Shown one piece after another: positions 52,197-60,631 of a stretch of 64,000 nt of DNA. The stretch lies in NCBI RefSeq assembly GCF_001517625.2, contig NZ_LN999828.1, positions 574,303 to 638,302 of the forward strand. The letters are read 5' to 3'. Source of the DNA: Clostridium sp. AT4 (lineage in GTDB: Bacteria; Bacillota; Clostridia; Lachnospirales; Lachnospiraceae). The notes below the pieces were generated by a model. It made no database searches. It saw nothing but the letters and a program-made list of their open reading frames with translations, and was not told the origin of the DNA. Made by a program: the position numbers and the translations under genes. Every line of letters starts with the position of its first letter. Within the stretch, counting starts at the first letter, position 1.

Positions 52197-53348
52197 ATGA
52201 TCTATCTTGACAGTGCGGCTACCTCCTTTTACCGTCCTCCTGTGGTGGCCCGGGCAGTGGCAGAGGCGATGAACTCCATGGGAAACTGCTCCCGGGGAAC
52301 GCACAGAGAAGCTTTAACGGGAGCCAGGATCATTTTTGAGACAAGACAGCTTCTGGCAGAGCTGTTTCATGCTCCCGGACCGCAGCAGGTGGCATTTACG
52401 GCTAATTCCACAGAAAGTTTAAATATGGCGGTCAAAGGCCTGATCGATCCGGGAGACCGGGTAGTGACTACCGTGCTTGAACATAACAGCGTGCTCCGAC
52501 CTCTGTATGAGATGGAAAAAAGGGGCGCTGTGCTGACCATTGTGGGCTGTGAGAAGGATCCTTCTAATGGGATTTCCAGAAAAGGAAGGCTGGATATGAT
52601 AGCCATGGAGAAGGCCATTACTCCGGGCACAAAGGCTGTGGTTATGACTCATGCCTCCAATCTCACCGGAAACTGCCAGGATCTGGCTCAGGTGGGAGAA
52701 TGGTGCCGCAGGGCAGGCGCTCTTTTTATTGTAGATGCCTCTCAGACCGCAGGACTCTTTCCGATTGATATGGAGAGAGATCAGATCGATGTCCTCTGCT
52801 TTACCGGTCACAAGGGCCTGATGGGGCCTCAGGGAACTGGCGGGATCTGCCTTGGCACAGGAGTGAATATACGGCCTCTTTTATCCGGAGGCAGCGGTAT
52901 TATGACCTTTGAAAAGCAGCATCCGTCACAGATGCCGACAGCGCTGGAAGCAGGTACCTTGAACGGACATGGGATTGCAGGACTGCGGGCCGCCCTTCTG
53001 TATATTAAGGAACAGGGTATGGAGCATTTGAGAAAGAGGGAACAGCAGCTTATGCGGCGTTTTTATGAGCAGGCGCTGGAAATTCCGGATATCCGTATCT
53101 ATGGGGATTTTTCCCAGAAAGACAGGGCTGCTATTGTATCTTTGAATCTGGGAGAAGAGGATTCCGCTCAGGTCAGCGACTATCTTTCTGAGGAATATGA
53201 CATTGCCACCCGCTCTGGAGGTCACTGTGCTCCTTTGATGCATGAGGCGCTTAAAACCGTGGAGCAGGGGGCGGTACGGTTCAGTTTTTCCCATTTTAAT
53301 ACAGAAGAACAGATCGACGAAGCCATTGATGCCCTGAAGCATTTTTAA
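52197..53348 (+). CDS. Cysteine desulfurase / selenocysteine lyase-like protein (CsdB family)
   Basis: A 383-aa PLP enzyme of the class V group: YLDSAATSFYRPPVV, the PLP Lys in CFTGHKGLMGPQGTGGI and the Cys in TRSGGHCAPLMHEAL. In this cluster it probably mobilises sulfur or selenium for the Mo cofactor of the hydroxylase. The last bases of its gene overlap the converging DUF2325 gene by 4. Confidence 0.9.
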   Translation: MIYLDSAATSFYRPPVVARAVAEAMNSMGNCSRGTHREALTGARIIFETRQLLAELFHAPGPQQVAFTANSTESLNMAVKGLIDPGDRVVTTVLEHNSVLRPLYEMEKRGAVLTIVGCEKDPSNGISRKGRLDMIAMEKAITPGTKAVVMTHASNLTGNCQDLAQVGEWCRRAGALFIVDASQTAGLFPIDMERDQIDVLCFTGHKGLMGPQGTGGICLGTGVNIRPLLSGGSGIMTFEKQHPSQMPTALEAGTLNGHGIAGLRAALLYIKEQGMEHLRKREQQLMRRFYEQALEIPDIRIYGDFSQKDRAAIVSLNLGEEDSAQVSDYLSEEYDIATRSGGHCAPLMHEALKTVEQGAVRFSFSHFNTEEQIDEAIDALKHF

Positions 53349-53641
53349 ATAGAAGAACAGGCAGCGGTACGCTGAGACAGAATTTCATTTAAGGCAGATG
53401 CACTGCTTGTATGGCTCCGCACGATCTGGGTTGTGTCCGGACGGACCTCATCCAGAGCACAGCGGATCATTTTGTGGGATACCGTATTCGTAAAGAGTAC
53501 GAGCAGATCCGGTGTTCCGATCTGCTTGTCCAGGCTGGCACTCATCTGGGTAAAAACCTTTGCTTTGCAGTTGTAGGTTTTGCATATTTTTTTATACTGG
53601 GTGACCATCCGGTCATGACCTCCGATGATAACAACACTCAT
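53345..53641 (-). CDS. DUF2325 protein
   Basis: A 98-aa protein of the DUF2325 family: SVVIIGGHDRMVTQYKKICKTYNCKAKVFTQM at the start, DLLVLFTNTVSHKMIRCALDEV and IVRSHTSSASALNEIL at the end. It has a Rossmann-like fold with possible metal-binding residues; its function is unknown. A GGAGGATA site precedes its start, and a 16-bp palindrome lies about 42 bases upstream. Confidence 0.88.
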   Translation of the reverse strand: MSVVIIGGHDRMVTQYKKICKTYNCKAKVFTQMSASLDKQIGTPDLLVLFTNTVSHKMIRCALDEVRPDTTQIVRSHTSSASALNEILSQRTAACSSI

Positions 53642-53682
53642 GAAATATCCTCCCTTGCAGGTATGTATTTGGAAATATATAG

Positions 53683-53698
53683 GTTAGTATATACTAAC
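53683..53698. promoter_or_regulatory. Perfect 16-bp palindrome, probable operator
   Basis: GTTAGTATATACTAAC reads the same on both strands. It stands in the upstream region of the DUF2325 gene (minus strand), within likely promoter range. It has the form of a dimer-binding operator. Confidence 0.55.
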
Positions 53699-53784
53699 TA
53701 AAAGTATCATATAACAAATCCGGTAAAATGTCCATAGAAATTTTACAGGAAAATGGTTCATTCCAAAAAGAAAATTATTTAATA

Positions 53785-53815
53785 CAAAAAGTTTTAGATT
53801 AACTAAAAATTTTTG
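53785..53815. repeat. AT-rich inverted repeat
   Basis: CAAAAAGTTTTAG and CTAAAAATTTTTG are 13-bp arms with one mismatch around ATTAA. It lies between the DUF2325 and peptide genes; it may be an operator or a weak transcript end. Within the 525-base gap between 53642 and 54167 the other features are the small ORF with its promoter and terminator. Confidence 0.4.
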
Positions 53816-53828
53816 TCAACAATGCAGA

Positions 53829-53857
53829 TTGCGGTTATATCCTTCTTGGGCTATAAT
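53829..53857 (+). promoter_or_regulatory. Promoter of the 27-codon peptide gene
   Basis: TTGCGG (53829-53834), 17-bp spacer, TATAAT (53852-53857), 36 bases before the small ORF's ATG. Confidence 0.65.
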
Positions 53858-53893
53858 AATTCCATCATAAGAAACAGGAGAGGAAGAAAGAAA

Positions 53894-53977
53894 ATGGGAT
53901 TTATTGCCGTAGTAATCGTATTTGCAAGCCTTGGCTATGATATGTACCGTGTGATCCGCAGTCATGGAAACAATTGA
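53894..53977 (+). CDS. Small membrane peptide (27 aa)
   Basis: ATG 53894 opens a 27-codon frame that stops at TGA 53975-53977. It begins GFIAVVIVFASLGYDMY, one hydrophobic helix, and ends in a basic tail RVIRSHGNN. GGAGAGGAAG stands about 10 bases before the ATG. A good promoter lies upstream and an intrinsic terminator downstream, so it looks like a complete one-gene unit. I do not recognise the peptide. It could be a small membrane regulator or a type I toxin-like peptide. Confidence 0.6.
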   Translation: MGFIAVVIVFASLGYDMYRVIRSHGNN

Positions 53978-54024
53978 GATAGAAATGCAGAATGTCTGAT
54001 GAAACATACATTTTGAAAAGGAAG

Positions 54025-54077
54025 CAGTCCGGTTTTTGGGGGCAGAGGGTTCTGCCTGCAGGAATCGGGCTGTTTTT
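54025..54077 (+). terminator. Intrinsic terminator after the small peptide gene
   Basis: CAGTCCGGTT (54025-54034) pairs with AATCGGGCTG (54063-54072), with an inner GGCAGA/TCTGCC hairpin, and TTTTT follows. Confidence 0.65.
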
Positions 54078-54127
54078 ATATACAGCTGTTTTTGCGTCTG
54101 TGGATGCGGCAGATGCATAGAAATTCC

Positions 54128-54156
54128 TTGTGCGGTCATTTGCTCCATGATAAAAT
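54128..54156 (+). promoter_or_regulatory. Promoter of yqeC
   Basis: TTGTGC (54128-54133), 17-bp spacer, TAAAAT (54151-54156). Transcription would begin near 54163, which makes an ATG start at 54168 unlikely and favours GTG 54192. Confidence 0.6.
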
Positions 54157-54191
54157 AAAACAGAACAATGGGAGAAGATGGGGGACAGAAC

Positions 54192-54998
54192 GTGGAAGCA
54201 TATTATTACGGAGCATGTTTGACACAGGCCGTTCACAGTATTTTCAAGGCGCTGGAAATAGAAAAATACCGGTTATCCGGCTGTCCGTTTGTGATCTCAT
54301 TCACCGGCGGAGGAGGAAAAACCTCCCTGATCCGCCGTATGGCATGGGAAGGGCGGGAACTGGGACTTAAGGTTCTTGTGATTCCTACAACCCATATGGC
54401 CCTTCCGGAGCATTTTTTTGTGCCGGAACCTTCGGTGGGGGCTTTGGAGCAGACATTAAAAGACAGTGGGATTGCGGTTGCGGGAAATCCGGAGGAACGA
54501 AAGCCCGGAGAGAAAAAGATATCCTTCTGGGGCTGGGAATTTTACCAGCAGGCCAGAGAAAAAGCGGATCTCGTCTTAGTGGAGGCCGATGGAGCAAAGA
54601 GGCTTCCGGTGAAGGTGCCGGGACCGGCAGAGCCGGTGATACCGGGAGATACAGATCTGATCCTCTGCGTGTACGGTCTTAAGGCTCTGGGACAAAAGGG
54701 AGAGAAATGCTGCTTTCGCATGGAACAGGCAAAAACGCTTTTGGGAGAGAGCTTCAGTCTGGATAAAGAGGACAGGGAATGGGCAATGGAGGAGAAATAT
54801 ATGGCCTATCTGATGAAACAGGGATATTTAAGTCCGCTGAAGCAGTCATTTCCTCAGGCCAGGATCCTTCCTGTGTTCAATCAGGCAGATACAGGGGAGC
54901 TTGTTCTGGCAGGAAAGCGGATCCTGGAGCAGATCGGACATACAGAGGGTCTGATCACGGGAAACCTGTGGAAGGAACCGTCATTTGAGTTGTTTTAA
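54192..54998 (+). CDS. yqeC: Selenium-dependent hydroxylase accessory protein YqeC
   Basis: About 268 aa. P-loop protein: FVISFTGGGGKTSLIRRMAWEGRELGLKVLVIPTTHM, then LVLVEADGAKRLPVKVPGPAEPVIP, both diagnostic of the YqeC family tied to selenium-dependent Mo hydroxylases. Its exact step is unknown. GTG 54192 with GGGGGA upstream is chosen for the start. mocA follows after 26 bases. Confidence 0.87.
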   Translation: MEAYYYGACLTQAVHSIFKALEIEKYRLSGCPFVISFTGGGGKTSLIRRMAWEGRELGLKVLVIPTTHMALPEHFFVPEPSVGALEQTLKDSGIAVAGNPEERKPGEKKISFWGWEFYQQAREKADLVLVEADGAKRLPVKVPGPAEPVIPGDTDLILCVYGLKALGQKGEKCCFRMEQAKTLLGESFSLDKEDREWAMEEKYMAYLMKQGYLSPLKQSFPQARILPVFNQADTGELVLAGKRILEQIGHTEGLITGNLWKEPSFELF

Positions 54999-55024
54999 AC
55001 AGGATAGAAAGGTGACTTTATACA

Positions 55025-55648
55025 ATGAAACTTTCGATGATTTACATGGCTTCCGGCTTTGGAAAGCGATTTGGTTCCAATAAGCTTCTGGCATCCTTTG
55101 AGGGACGTCCTCTTTATGCATACGGATTGTCTGCTCTGGAAAAAGGGGCGCAGATTCTGGAAAAAAAATCGGGGATAAGCTGTGAGATAATTACGGTAAG
55201 TCAATATCCCCAGATCCTGGAAAGTGCCCACTGCCTGATCTCCGGAGGAAAGGTGCTGGAAAATCCGTTCAGTGAAGAGGGGATAACGGCGTCGATCCGC
55301 CTTGGGGTAGCCGCCGCCTGGGAAGATACGGATGCATTCCTTTTTTTTGTGGCAGATCAGCCCTATACGGAAGGAGAAATGATCGCTTCTTTTGCGGAGG
55401 GCTATTTTAAAAGCGGAAAAAAGCTCGGCTGTACGGCATTTAAGGGACGCAGGGGAAGTCCTACTGCGTTTGGAGGCTGTTACCGCTCTGAGCTTTTGGC
55501 TATTTCAGGAGATAAGGGCGGCCGTCAGGTTATGAAGAACCATCCGGAGGAACTCTGGATCATGGAAACAGAGGAAAAACAGCTGTGGGATGTGGATCTG
55601 CCGGAGGATTTGAAGAGGGGGGAAAAAGAGTATGGCACAGGAGCATGA
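55025..55648 (+). CDS. mocA: Molybdenum cofactor nucleotidyltransferase MocA
   Basis: A 207-aa NTP transferase that makes molybdopterin cytosine dinucleotide. The intact loop ASGFGKRFGSNKLLASFEGRPL and metal Asp in FFVADQPYTEGEM contrast with the degenerate copy at 44.8 kb. It ends overlapping the MATE gene by 17 bases. Cytidylyl-type cofactor fits xanthine-dehydrogenase-like hydroxylases. Confidence 0.9.
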   Translation: MKLSMIYMASGFGKRFGSNKLLASFEGRPLYAYGLSALEKGAQILEKKSGISCEIITVSQYPQILESAHCLISGGKVLENPFSEEGITASIRLGVAAAWEDTDAFLFFVADQPYTEGEMIASFAEGYFKSGKKLGCTAFKGRRGSPTAFGGCYRSELLAISGDKGGRQVMKNHPEELWIMETEEKQLWDVDLPEDLKRGEKEYGTGA

Positions 55649-57008
55649 TTTTTCAAAGGGCAGTATCATTTCAAATATTTTAAAGCTGGCTCTTCCTATG
55701 ACGCTGGCCCAGCTGATCAATGTACTCTATAATATCATAGACCGGATCTATATCGGCCAGCTTCCTGAGGATGCTACGCTGTCTCTCACAGGTCTGGGGC
55801 TGTGTCTTCCTATTATTTCCATCGTAATAGCCTTTGCAAATCTTTTTGGAATGGGAGGTGCACCCTTATGCTCCATTGAGCGGGGAAGAGGAAATAAGGA
55901 AGAGGCAGAGGCCATTATGGGAAATTCCTTTGTAATGATGGTACTGGTGGGGCTGCTCCTTACCACTGCGGGCCTTCTGTTTAAGCGGCCGCTTTTATAT
56001 CTGTTTGGGGCCAGCGACGCTACCATTGGCTATGCGGATGACTATGTGACGATTTATCTTCTGGGAAATATATTTGTGATGGTCGGACTGGGTATGAACA
56101 GCTTTATCAATTCTCAGGGCTTTGGAACCATTGGAATGATGACGGTTCTTTTGGGAGCAGCCGCCAATATTTTACTGGATCCTGTATTTATATTTGGATT
56201 TCATATGGGGGTTCAGGGAGCGGCTCTGGCTACCATTCTTTCCCAGTTTCTTTCAGCTGTCTGGATCCTCCGGTTCCTCACCGGGCCCAAGGCCACTCTA
56301 CGGCTGCGCCGTTCATCCATGCGGCTGGAACGGGAGCGGATTTTCCGTATCATGGGTTTGGGAATGAGCGGGTTTACCATGGCGATCACCAACAGTTCGG
56401 TGCAGATCATGTACAACACCATGCTGCAGAGGGTCGGAGGTGATCTTTATGTGGGGATTATGACCGTCATCAATTCTGTCCGTGAGGTAATTTCCATGCC
56501 GGCTCAGGGCGTGACCAACAGCGCTCAGCCGATCATGGGGTATAATTATGGGGCAAAGGAGTATGGACGGGTAAAAAAGGCCATTGTATTTATGTCTTCT
56601 GTTTCTGTTTTATATACATTGGCTGCCTGGGGGCTGATCCATGGTTTTTCCGAATTTTTTATCCGGATGTTTAACCGCAGCGGAGAACTGGTGGAGGCGG
56701 GAATACCGGCTATGCGGATTTACTTTTTCGGCTTTTTTATGATGTCCCTGCAGTTTGCAGGCCAGTCCGTATTTGTAGGTCTGGGAAAATCTAGATATGC
56801 CGTATTCTTTTCCATTTTCAGGAAAGTGATAATCGTAATCCCGCTGATATTGATATTGCCGACAATTTTTCATCTGGGCACAGACGGTATCCTTATGGCA
56901 GAACCCATATCTAATTTTATCGGCGGAACGGCCTGTTTCGGGACCATGCTGTGTACGGTATGGCGCGAACTGGGAAAGAAGGAGAAATCAAATGCACAGG
57001 AAACATAA
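55632..57008 (+). CDS. MATE family efflux transporter
   Basis: A 458-aa MATE/MOP protein with 12 hydrophobic helices. The two halves share the pattern P-M-T-L-A-Q (early) and GVTNSAQPIMGYNYGAKEYGRVKKA (mid). It may export a drug, flavin or metabolite by Na+ or H+ exchange. The GGAGGA site and overlap with mocA suggest co-transcription, although a shared role is not shown. It overlaps the next gene by 17 bases. Confidence 0.92.
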   Translation: MAQEHDFSKGSIISNILKLALPMTLAQLINVLYNIIDRIYIGQLPEDATLSLTGLGLCLPIISIVIAFANLFGMGGAPLCSIERGRGNKEEAEAIMGNSFVMMVLVGLLLTTAGLLFKRPLLYLFGASDATIGYADDYVTIYLLGNIFVMVGLGMNSFINSQGFGTIGMMTVLLGAAANILLDPVFIFGFHMGVQGAALATILSQFLSAVWILRFLTGPKATLRLRRSSMRLERERIFRIMGLGMSGFTMAITNSSVQIMYNTMLQRVGGDLYVGIMTVINSVREVISMPAQGVTNSAQPIMGYNYGAKEYGRVKKAIVFMSSVSVLYTLAAWGLIHGFSEFFIRMFNRSGELVEAGIPAMRIYFFGFFMMSLQFAGQSVFVGLGKSRYAVFFSIFRKVIIVIPLILILPTIFHLGTDGILMAEPISNFIGGTACFGTMLCTVWRELGKKEKSNAQET

Positions 57009-58635
57009 GAGCAGGACATGGGTGGCAGCAGTCCTGTTTGTGGGGACTGCTATTCTTTTTACATGCGGATTTGGCAGAATGTCGGAGTATTCTTCTGGAG
57101 AAAGGGGTCATCTGCGTTCGGCAACCTATTATTCCGATGACTGGGTGATCAATTTCTGGAACAGCGAAAGTGTCCATATGGAGGAGGAACTGGCACGTAT
57201 TGCGGCAGACGGCTTTAACAGTATTATCCTGGCAGTTCCATGGAGGGAATTTCAGCCGGAAACAGCTCCGGTCATGTATGAGGAGTATGCCTGGAAAAAA
57301 CTGGGGGGCGTTATGGACGCAGCCGGAAAACAGGGATTGGGAGTGATCCTCAGAGTGGGTTATACCTGGGATTATGCGTCACCGGAGTCTGCTTTGTCAC
57401 GGTATGAAGGACTTTTATATGATCCGCAGCTAAAAGCCGCATGGATTTCCTATGCAGAACGTTTGTATAAACAGGTTTCTGCTTATGAAAACTTCTGCGG
57501 CGGCTTTCTCACCTGGGAAGATTTCTGGAATTTCACGGAAAATGCAGCCGGATATGGAAATGGGATTGCCGGACGCAGAATGGCAAAGTTGTGCGGATAT
57601 ACGGATTACCTGAAGGAAAAATATACGCTGGAGCAGCTAAAGGAATATTATGGAACTTCCTTTGAAAATTATGAGGAAATATGGCTTCCGGAGAAGGACT
57701 CTTATGCAAGAAAACTTTTTTATGAATTTTATGATGCGTTTCTTGCAGAGCTTTTGACGGAAACTCAGAAGGTATTTCCAGATCTTTCCATGGAAGTTCG
57801 GCTGGACGCAGATCCGGTAAAAAAAGCGGACAAAACGCTGGAAGGTGTTTCTCATCAGAGTACCTTTGGCTGTGGAAATGCATCCTGCACCAGTATTATG
57901 TACAGTGTCCCTATGGGGTTTCCTAATGAAGGCGAGTGGGTGACAGCTGATCAGGCATTAAACATGGCGCCTGTATTTTTTGATCAGGTCAGCCGGTATA
58001 ATGGAAATAAACCGGTATATGTGGATCAGTTCCTTTTTACGGACAATACTCCTGGTTTTGAAAGGAATGCCCGTTTAAAGCCGGAGGAGAAAAACGCCTA
58101 TCTGGCCGGAATGGGTGAGCTGTTTCGCACCATGACCATAGGATACGGCGTGTGGACTTACAGGGATTACGGAGATAACAAGCTTTATAACCCCCAGTTT
58201 GCCCTGGGACTGAGAGGCTGGAAGGTAACCGGAGAAAGCTATATCGAAGAGGGGAAGAATGGAAAAGAAGCGGTTCTTCCTTCAGGAAGCAGCATTTCCC
58301 AGGAGATGCGGGGCAGAGTCACCGGCAGAACTGGCCCGGATGTCCATGTGCGTTTCTCTCTGGAAGGAACAGCCGGGAGTACGGTAAGCGTCCGGGTGGG
58401 GAAGCGGACTAAGACCCTTCAGGCAGGAGAAAGAACGGATGCAGAACTGATATTTGAGAATGCATTGGCAGAAGAACTGACCATTTCCTGCGCCGGAGGA
58501 GGCAGCGTACGGATTGACGATCTGAATCTGTATACGTTTGTGACAGAGGGTGATATATACCGCATGGATGGCTCCGAGGGGGAATGTACGGATGGGATCC
58601 GGCAGCTGAACCAGGCTCTGGGGGCAGAGGATTAA
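56992..58635 (+). CDS. Exported glycoside-hydrolase-like TIM barrel protein
   Basis: A 547-aa protein with an N-terminal membrane anchor or signal (WVAAVLFVGTAILFTCGFG). The main part resembles a cellulase-like TIM barrel (GFNSIILAVPWREFQPE, GVILRVGYTWDYASPE, GFLTWEDFWNF with candidate acid residues, SIMYSVPMGFPNEGEW, YVDQFLFTDN). The last 150 residues form a beta-rich, carbohydrate-binding-like module (VHVRFSLEGTAGSTVSVRVG). The substrate is unknown. GH5/GH42-like assignment is tentative. Confidence 0.65.
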   Translation: MHRKHKSRTWVAAVLFVGTAILFTCGFGRMSEYSSGERGHLRSATYYSDDWVINFWNSESVHMEEELARIAADGFNSIILAVPWREFQPETAPVMYEEYAWKKLGGVMDAAGKQGLGVILRVGYTWDYASPESALSRYEGLLYDPQLKAAWISYAERLYKQVSAYENFCGGFLTWEDFWNFTENAAGYGNGIAGRRMAKLCGYTDYLKEKYTLEQLKEYYGTSFENYEEIWLPEKDSYARKLFYEFYDAFLAELLTETQKVFPDLSMEVRLDADPVKKADKTLEGVSHQSTFGCGNASCTSIMYSVPMGFPNEGEWVTADQALNMAPVFFDQVSRYNGNKPVYVDQFLFTDNTPGFERNARLKPEEKNAYLAGMGELFRTMTIGYGVWTYRDYGDNKLYNPQFALGLRGWKVTGESYIEEGKNGKEAVLPSGSSISQEMRGRVTGRTGPDVHVRFSLEGTAGSTVSVRVGKRTKTLQAGERTDAELIFENALAEELTISCAGGGSVRIDDLNLYTFVTEGDIYRMDGSEGECTDGIRQLNQALGAED

Positions 58636-58739
58636 GGTATTTTTGCATGAGAAAAGCCACCAGAGCGCATACTAAATCCTGTCATGACGCCTGAAACCTT
58701 ACGTTTTGGGAAAATTTATGTGACAGGAGGAAATCAAAT

Positions 58740-59054
58740 ATGACAAAATTGGAATGTTCAGTGGAAAATTGTGTGCACAATGCAGATCAGTGCTGCTGCA
58801 GAGGCTCGATCCTGGTAGACGGACACGGAGCCAGGGATGCAGAGGGTACCTGTTGTGCCAGCTTTGAGGAAAATAAGGGCGGGTCTTTTAAAAATCTCTT
58901 TAAAACCCCGGAAACCCGTCTGGAGGTAGACTGTGATGCCGTAAACTGCGTCTACAATGAGGACTGCTGCTGTACGGCGTCCGGAATCTGTATCTGCGGA
59001 AACGGAGCCTGCGACTGTGAAAATACAAGATGCGCCACTTATAAGGCAAAATAG
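58740..59054 (+). CDS. DUF1540 protein with two Cys-rich repeats
   Basis: A 104-aa protein with two DUF1540 units: residues about 5-42 (CSVENCVHNADQCCCRG...CCASF) and about 60-101 (CDAVNCVYNEDCCCTAS...RCATY). Each has about seven cysteines. The family is common in spore formers and is probably metal binding. AGGAGG precedes ATG 58740. Confidence 0.85.
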   Translation: MTKLECSVENCVHNADQCCCRGSILVDGHGARDAEGTCCASFEENKGGSFKNLFKTPETRLEVDCDAVNCVYNEDCCCTASGICICGNGACDCENTRCATYKAK

Positions 59055-59071
59055 GAAACTTAAAAAAGTAG

Positions 59072-59100
59072 TTGACATTACCGGAATCATATGGTATCAT
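59072..59100 (+). promoter_or_regulatory. Promoter of infC-rpmI-rplT
   Basis: TTGACA (59072-59077), 17-bp spacer, TATCAT (59095-59100). A leader of about 245 bases lies before the first gene. Confidence 0.75.
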
Positions 59101-59337
59101 TCTAAAAGTTGTGAAAACAACGCACAGGAAAGCAGGTTATCCGCCTCACCTTGGCACGAATCAGTGACCCGGGTTTATATCAGAAGCTGTATAAAGGGTT
59201 TTTTATATAAAGAATCTTTTTCGGTTTAAAATCAGAGCAGCAGACGAGTATGATTTTTTAGCGGATGGCATAAGCTGTCCGCTTTTTACATTTACCAAGC
59301 AGAGGCAAAGGCTCTTCATTCAAACAAACATGACTAT
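59101..59337 (+). promoter_or_regulatory. infC operon leader, L20-leader-like attenuator
   Basis: The long untranslated leader has GC-rich pairing segments early on (GCAGGTTATCCGCCTCACC...GTGACCCGGG near 59130-59175) and a terminator-type hairpin near its end. In Firmicutes this operon is often controlled by L20 binding to such a leader. Position and layout fit; I could not compare it to a covariance model. Confidence 0.6.
59260..59287 (+). terminator. Attenuator hairpin in the infC leader
   Basis: AGCGGATGGC and GCTGTCCGCT pair over 10 bp around ATAA and are followed by TTTTT. Its place 50 bases before infC's ribosome site suits premature termination rather than operon end. Confidence 0.75.
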
Positions 59338-59351
59338 GGAGGTGTACAACT

Positions 59352-59858
59352 ATTAGCGAGTTAATGATCAACGAACAAATCAGAGACAGAGAGATCCGTC
59401 TGATCGGTGAGAACGGCGAACAGTTAGGTATTATGTCTGCAAGAGACGCCTACAAGATGGCGCAGGAGGCAGAGCTGGATCTTGTGAAGATCGCTCCTAC
59501 TGCAAAGCCGCCGGTATGCAAGATCATCGATTATGGAAAGTACCGTTACGAATTGGCCCGTAAGGAAAAGGAAGCCAGAAAGAAACAGAAAGTGATTGAC
59601 GTCAAAGAAGTTCGTTTGTCCCCGAACATTGATACTAATGACTTAAACACCAAGGTGGGAGCTGCCAGAAAGTTCCTGGAAAAGGGTGATAAGGTAAAGG
59701 TAACTCTTCGTTTCCGTGGCCGTGAGATGGCCCATATGTCCAAGTCAAAGTACATTCTGGACGATTTCGCTGAGAGTCTGGCTGACATCGCAGTTGTTGA
59801 TAAGCCCTCAAAGGTGGAAGGAAGAAGCATGGTTATGTTTTTAACTGCAAAACGTTAA
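59352..59858 (+). CDS. infC: Translation initiation factor IF-3
   Basis: A 168-aa IF-3. [22 protein letters not shown] and the later [19 protein letters not shown] and [16 protein letters not shown] blocks are diagnostic. The ribosome site GGAGGTG (59338-59344) is 7 bases from an ATT at 59352 but 19 bases from the first ATG (59364), so the start is the rare ATT codon, as in many infC genes. This allows IF-3 to repress its own translation. Confidence 0.95.
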   Translation: MSELMINEQIRDREIRLIGENGEQLGIMSARDAYKMAQEAELDLVKIAPTAKPPVCKIIDYGKYRYELARKEKEARKKQKVIDVKEVRLSPNIDTNDLNTKVGAARKFLEKGDKVKVTLRFRGREMAHMSKSKYILDDFAESLADIAVVDKPSKVEGRSMVMFLTAKR

Positions 59859-59889
59859 AAATAGAAAGTTTTCAAGGAGGAAATTTACA

Positions 59890-60087
59890 ATGCCAAAGTT
59901 AAAAACCAGCAGAGCAGCAGCAAAGCGCTTTAAAAAGACAGGAACCGGTAAGTTAGTCCGCAATAAAGCTTACAAGTCTCATATCTTAACTAAGAAGTCT
60001 ACAAAGAGAAAGAGAAATCTTAGAAAAGATATCGTTACCGATGCTACTAACGTAAAGGCAATGAAGAAGATTTTACCATATCTGTAA
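59890..60087 (+). CDS. rpmI: 50S ribosomal protein L35
   Basis: A 65-aa basic protein ([49 protein letters not shown]) with an AAGGAGGAAAT site. Middle gene of the conserved infC-rpmI-rplT operon. Confidence 0.98.
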   Translation: MPKLKTSRAAAKRFKKTGTGKLVRNKAYKSHILTKKSTKRKRNLRKDIVTDATNVKAMKKILPYL

Positions 60088-60116
60088 GTTTTAGATTAAA
60101 TTAGGAGGAATTACCG

Positions 60117-60473
60117 ATGGCAAGAATTAAAGGCGGCTTAAACGCAAAAAAGAAGCACAATAGAATCCTGAAGATGGCTAAGGGCTACAGAGGAGCCCGT
60201 TCCAAGCAGTACAGAGTAGCTAAGCAGTCCGTAATGCGCGCACTGACCAGCTCCTACGCAGGCAGAAAAGAGAGAAAGAGACAGTTCAGACAGCTGTGGA
60301 TCGCACGTATCAACGCTGCAGCACGTATCAATGGCCTGTCCTACAGCAAGTTCATGTACGGCTTAAAGCTGGCTGAGGTTGATTTAAACCGTAAGGTTCT
60401 GTCCGATATGGCGATCAACGATGCAGAAGGCTTCGCAAAGCTGGCTGAGCTGGCAAAGTCCAAGCTTGCTTAA
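60117..60473 (+). CDS. rplT: 50S ribosomal protein L20
   Basis: A 118-aa protein ([44 protein letters not shown]). In Bacillus-type bacteria it is the repressor acting at the leader of this operon. TAGGAGG precedes the ATG. Confidence 0.98.
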   Translation: MARIKGGLNAKKKHNRILKMAKGYRGARSKQYRVAKQSVMRALTSSYAGRKERKRQFRQLWIARINAAARINGLSYSKFMYGLKLAEVDLNRKVLSDMAINDAEGFAKLAELAKSKLA

Positions 60474-60495
60474 TTAAAATATATTGATAAAAGCT

Positions 60496-60544
60496 CCTGT
60501 TCTATGGCTGATGATACAGATTCAGCCGTGGGGCAGGTTTTTTT
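60496..60544 (+). terminator. Terminator of the infC operon
   Basis: CCTGTTCTATGGCTGA pairs with TCAGCCGTGGGGCAGG over 16 bp (with G-T pairs), followed by seven T. Confidence 0.92.
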
Positions 60545-60569
60545 GTGTAAAAAAATGGATAAAGCAACA

Positions 60570-60598
60570 TGGACAAGGCTGTTTTGCAGAGTTATAAT
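60570..60598 (+). promoter_or_regulatory. Promoter of the second MATE gene
   Basis: TGGACA (60570-60575), 17-bp spacer, TATAAT (60593-60598). This sets the gene's start at ATG 60632 and rules out the ATG at 60569. Confidence 0.7.
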
Positions 60599-60631
60599 TG
60601 TATAAAAATACACACAAAGGAAACGAAAGTT

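Noticed and set aside
53992-54120. A 42-codon open frame with a hydrophobic C-terminal half, after the 27-codon gene
   Set aside because: There is no ribosome site before its ATG, and it runs through what looks like an intrinsic terminator. Most likely chance, although the hydrophobic segment is notable.
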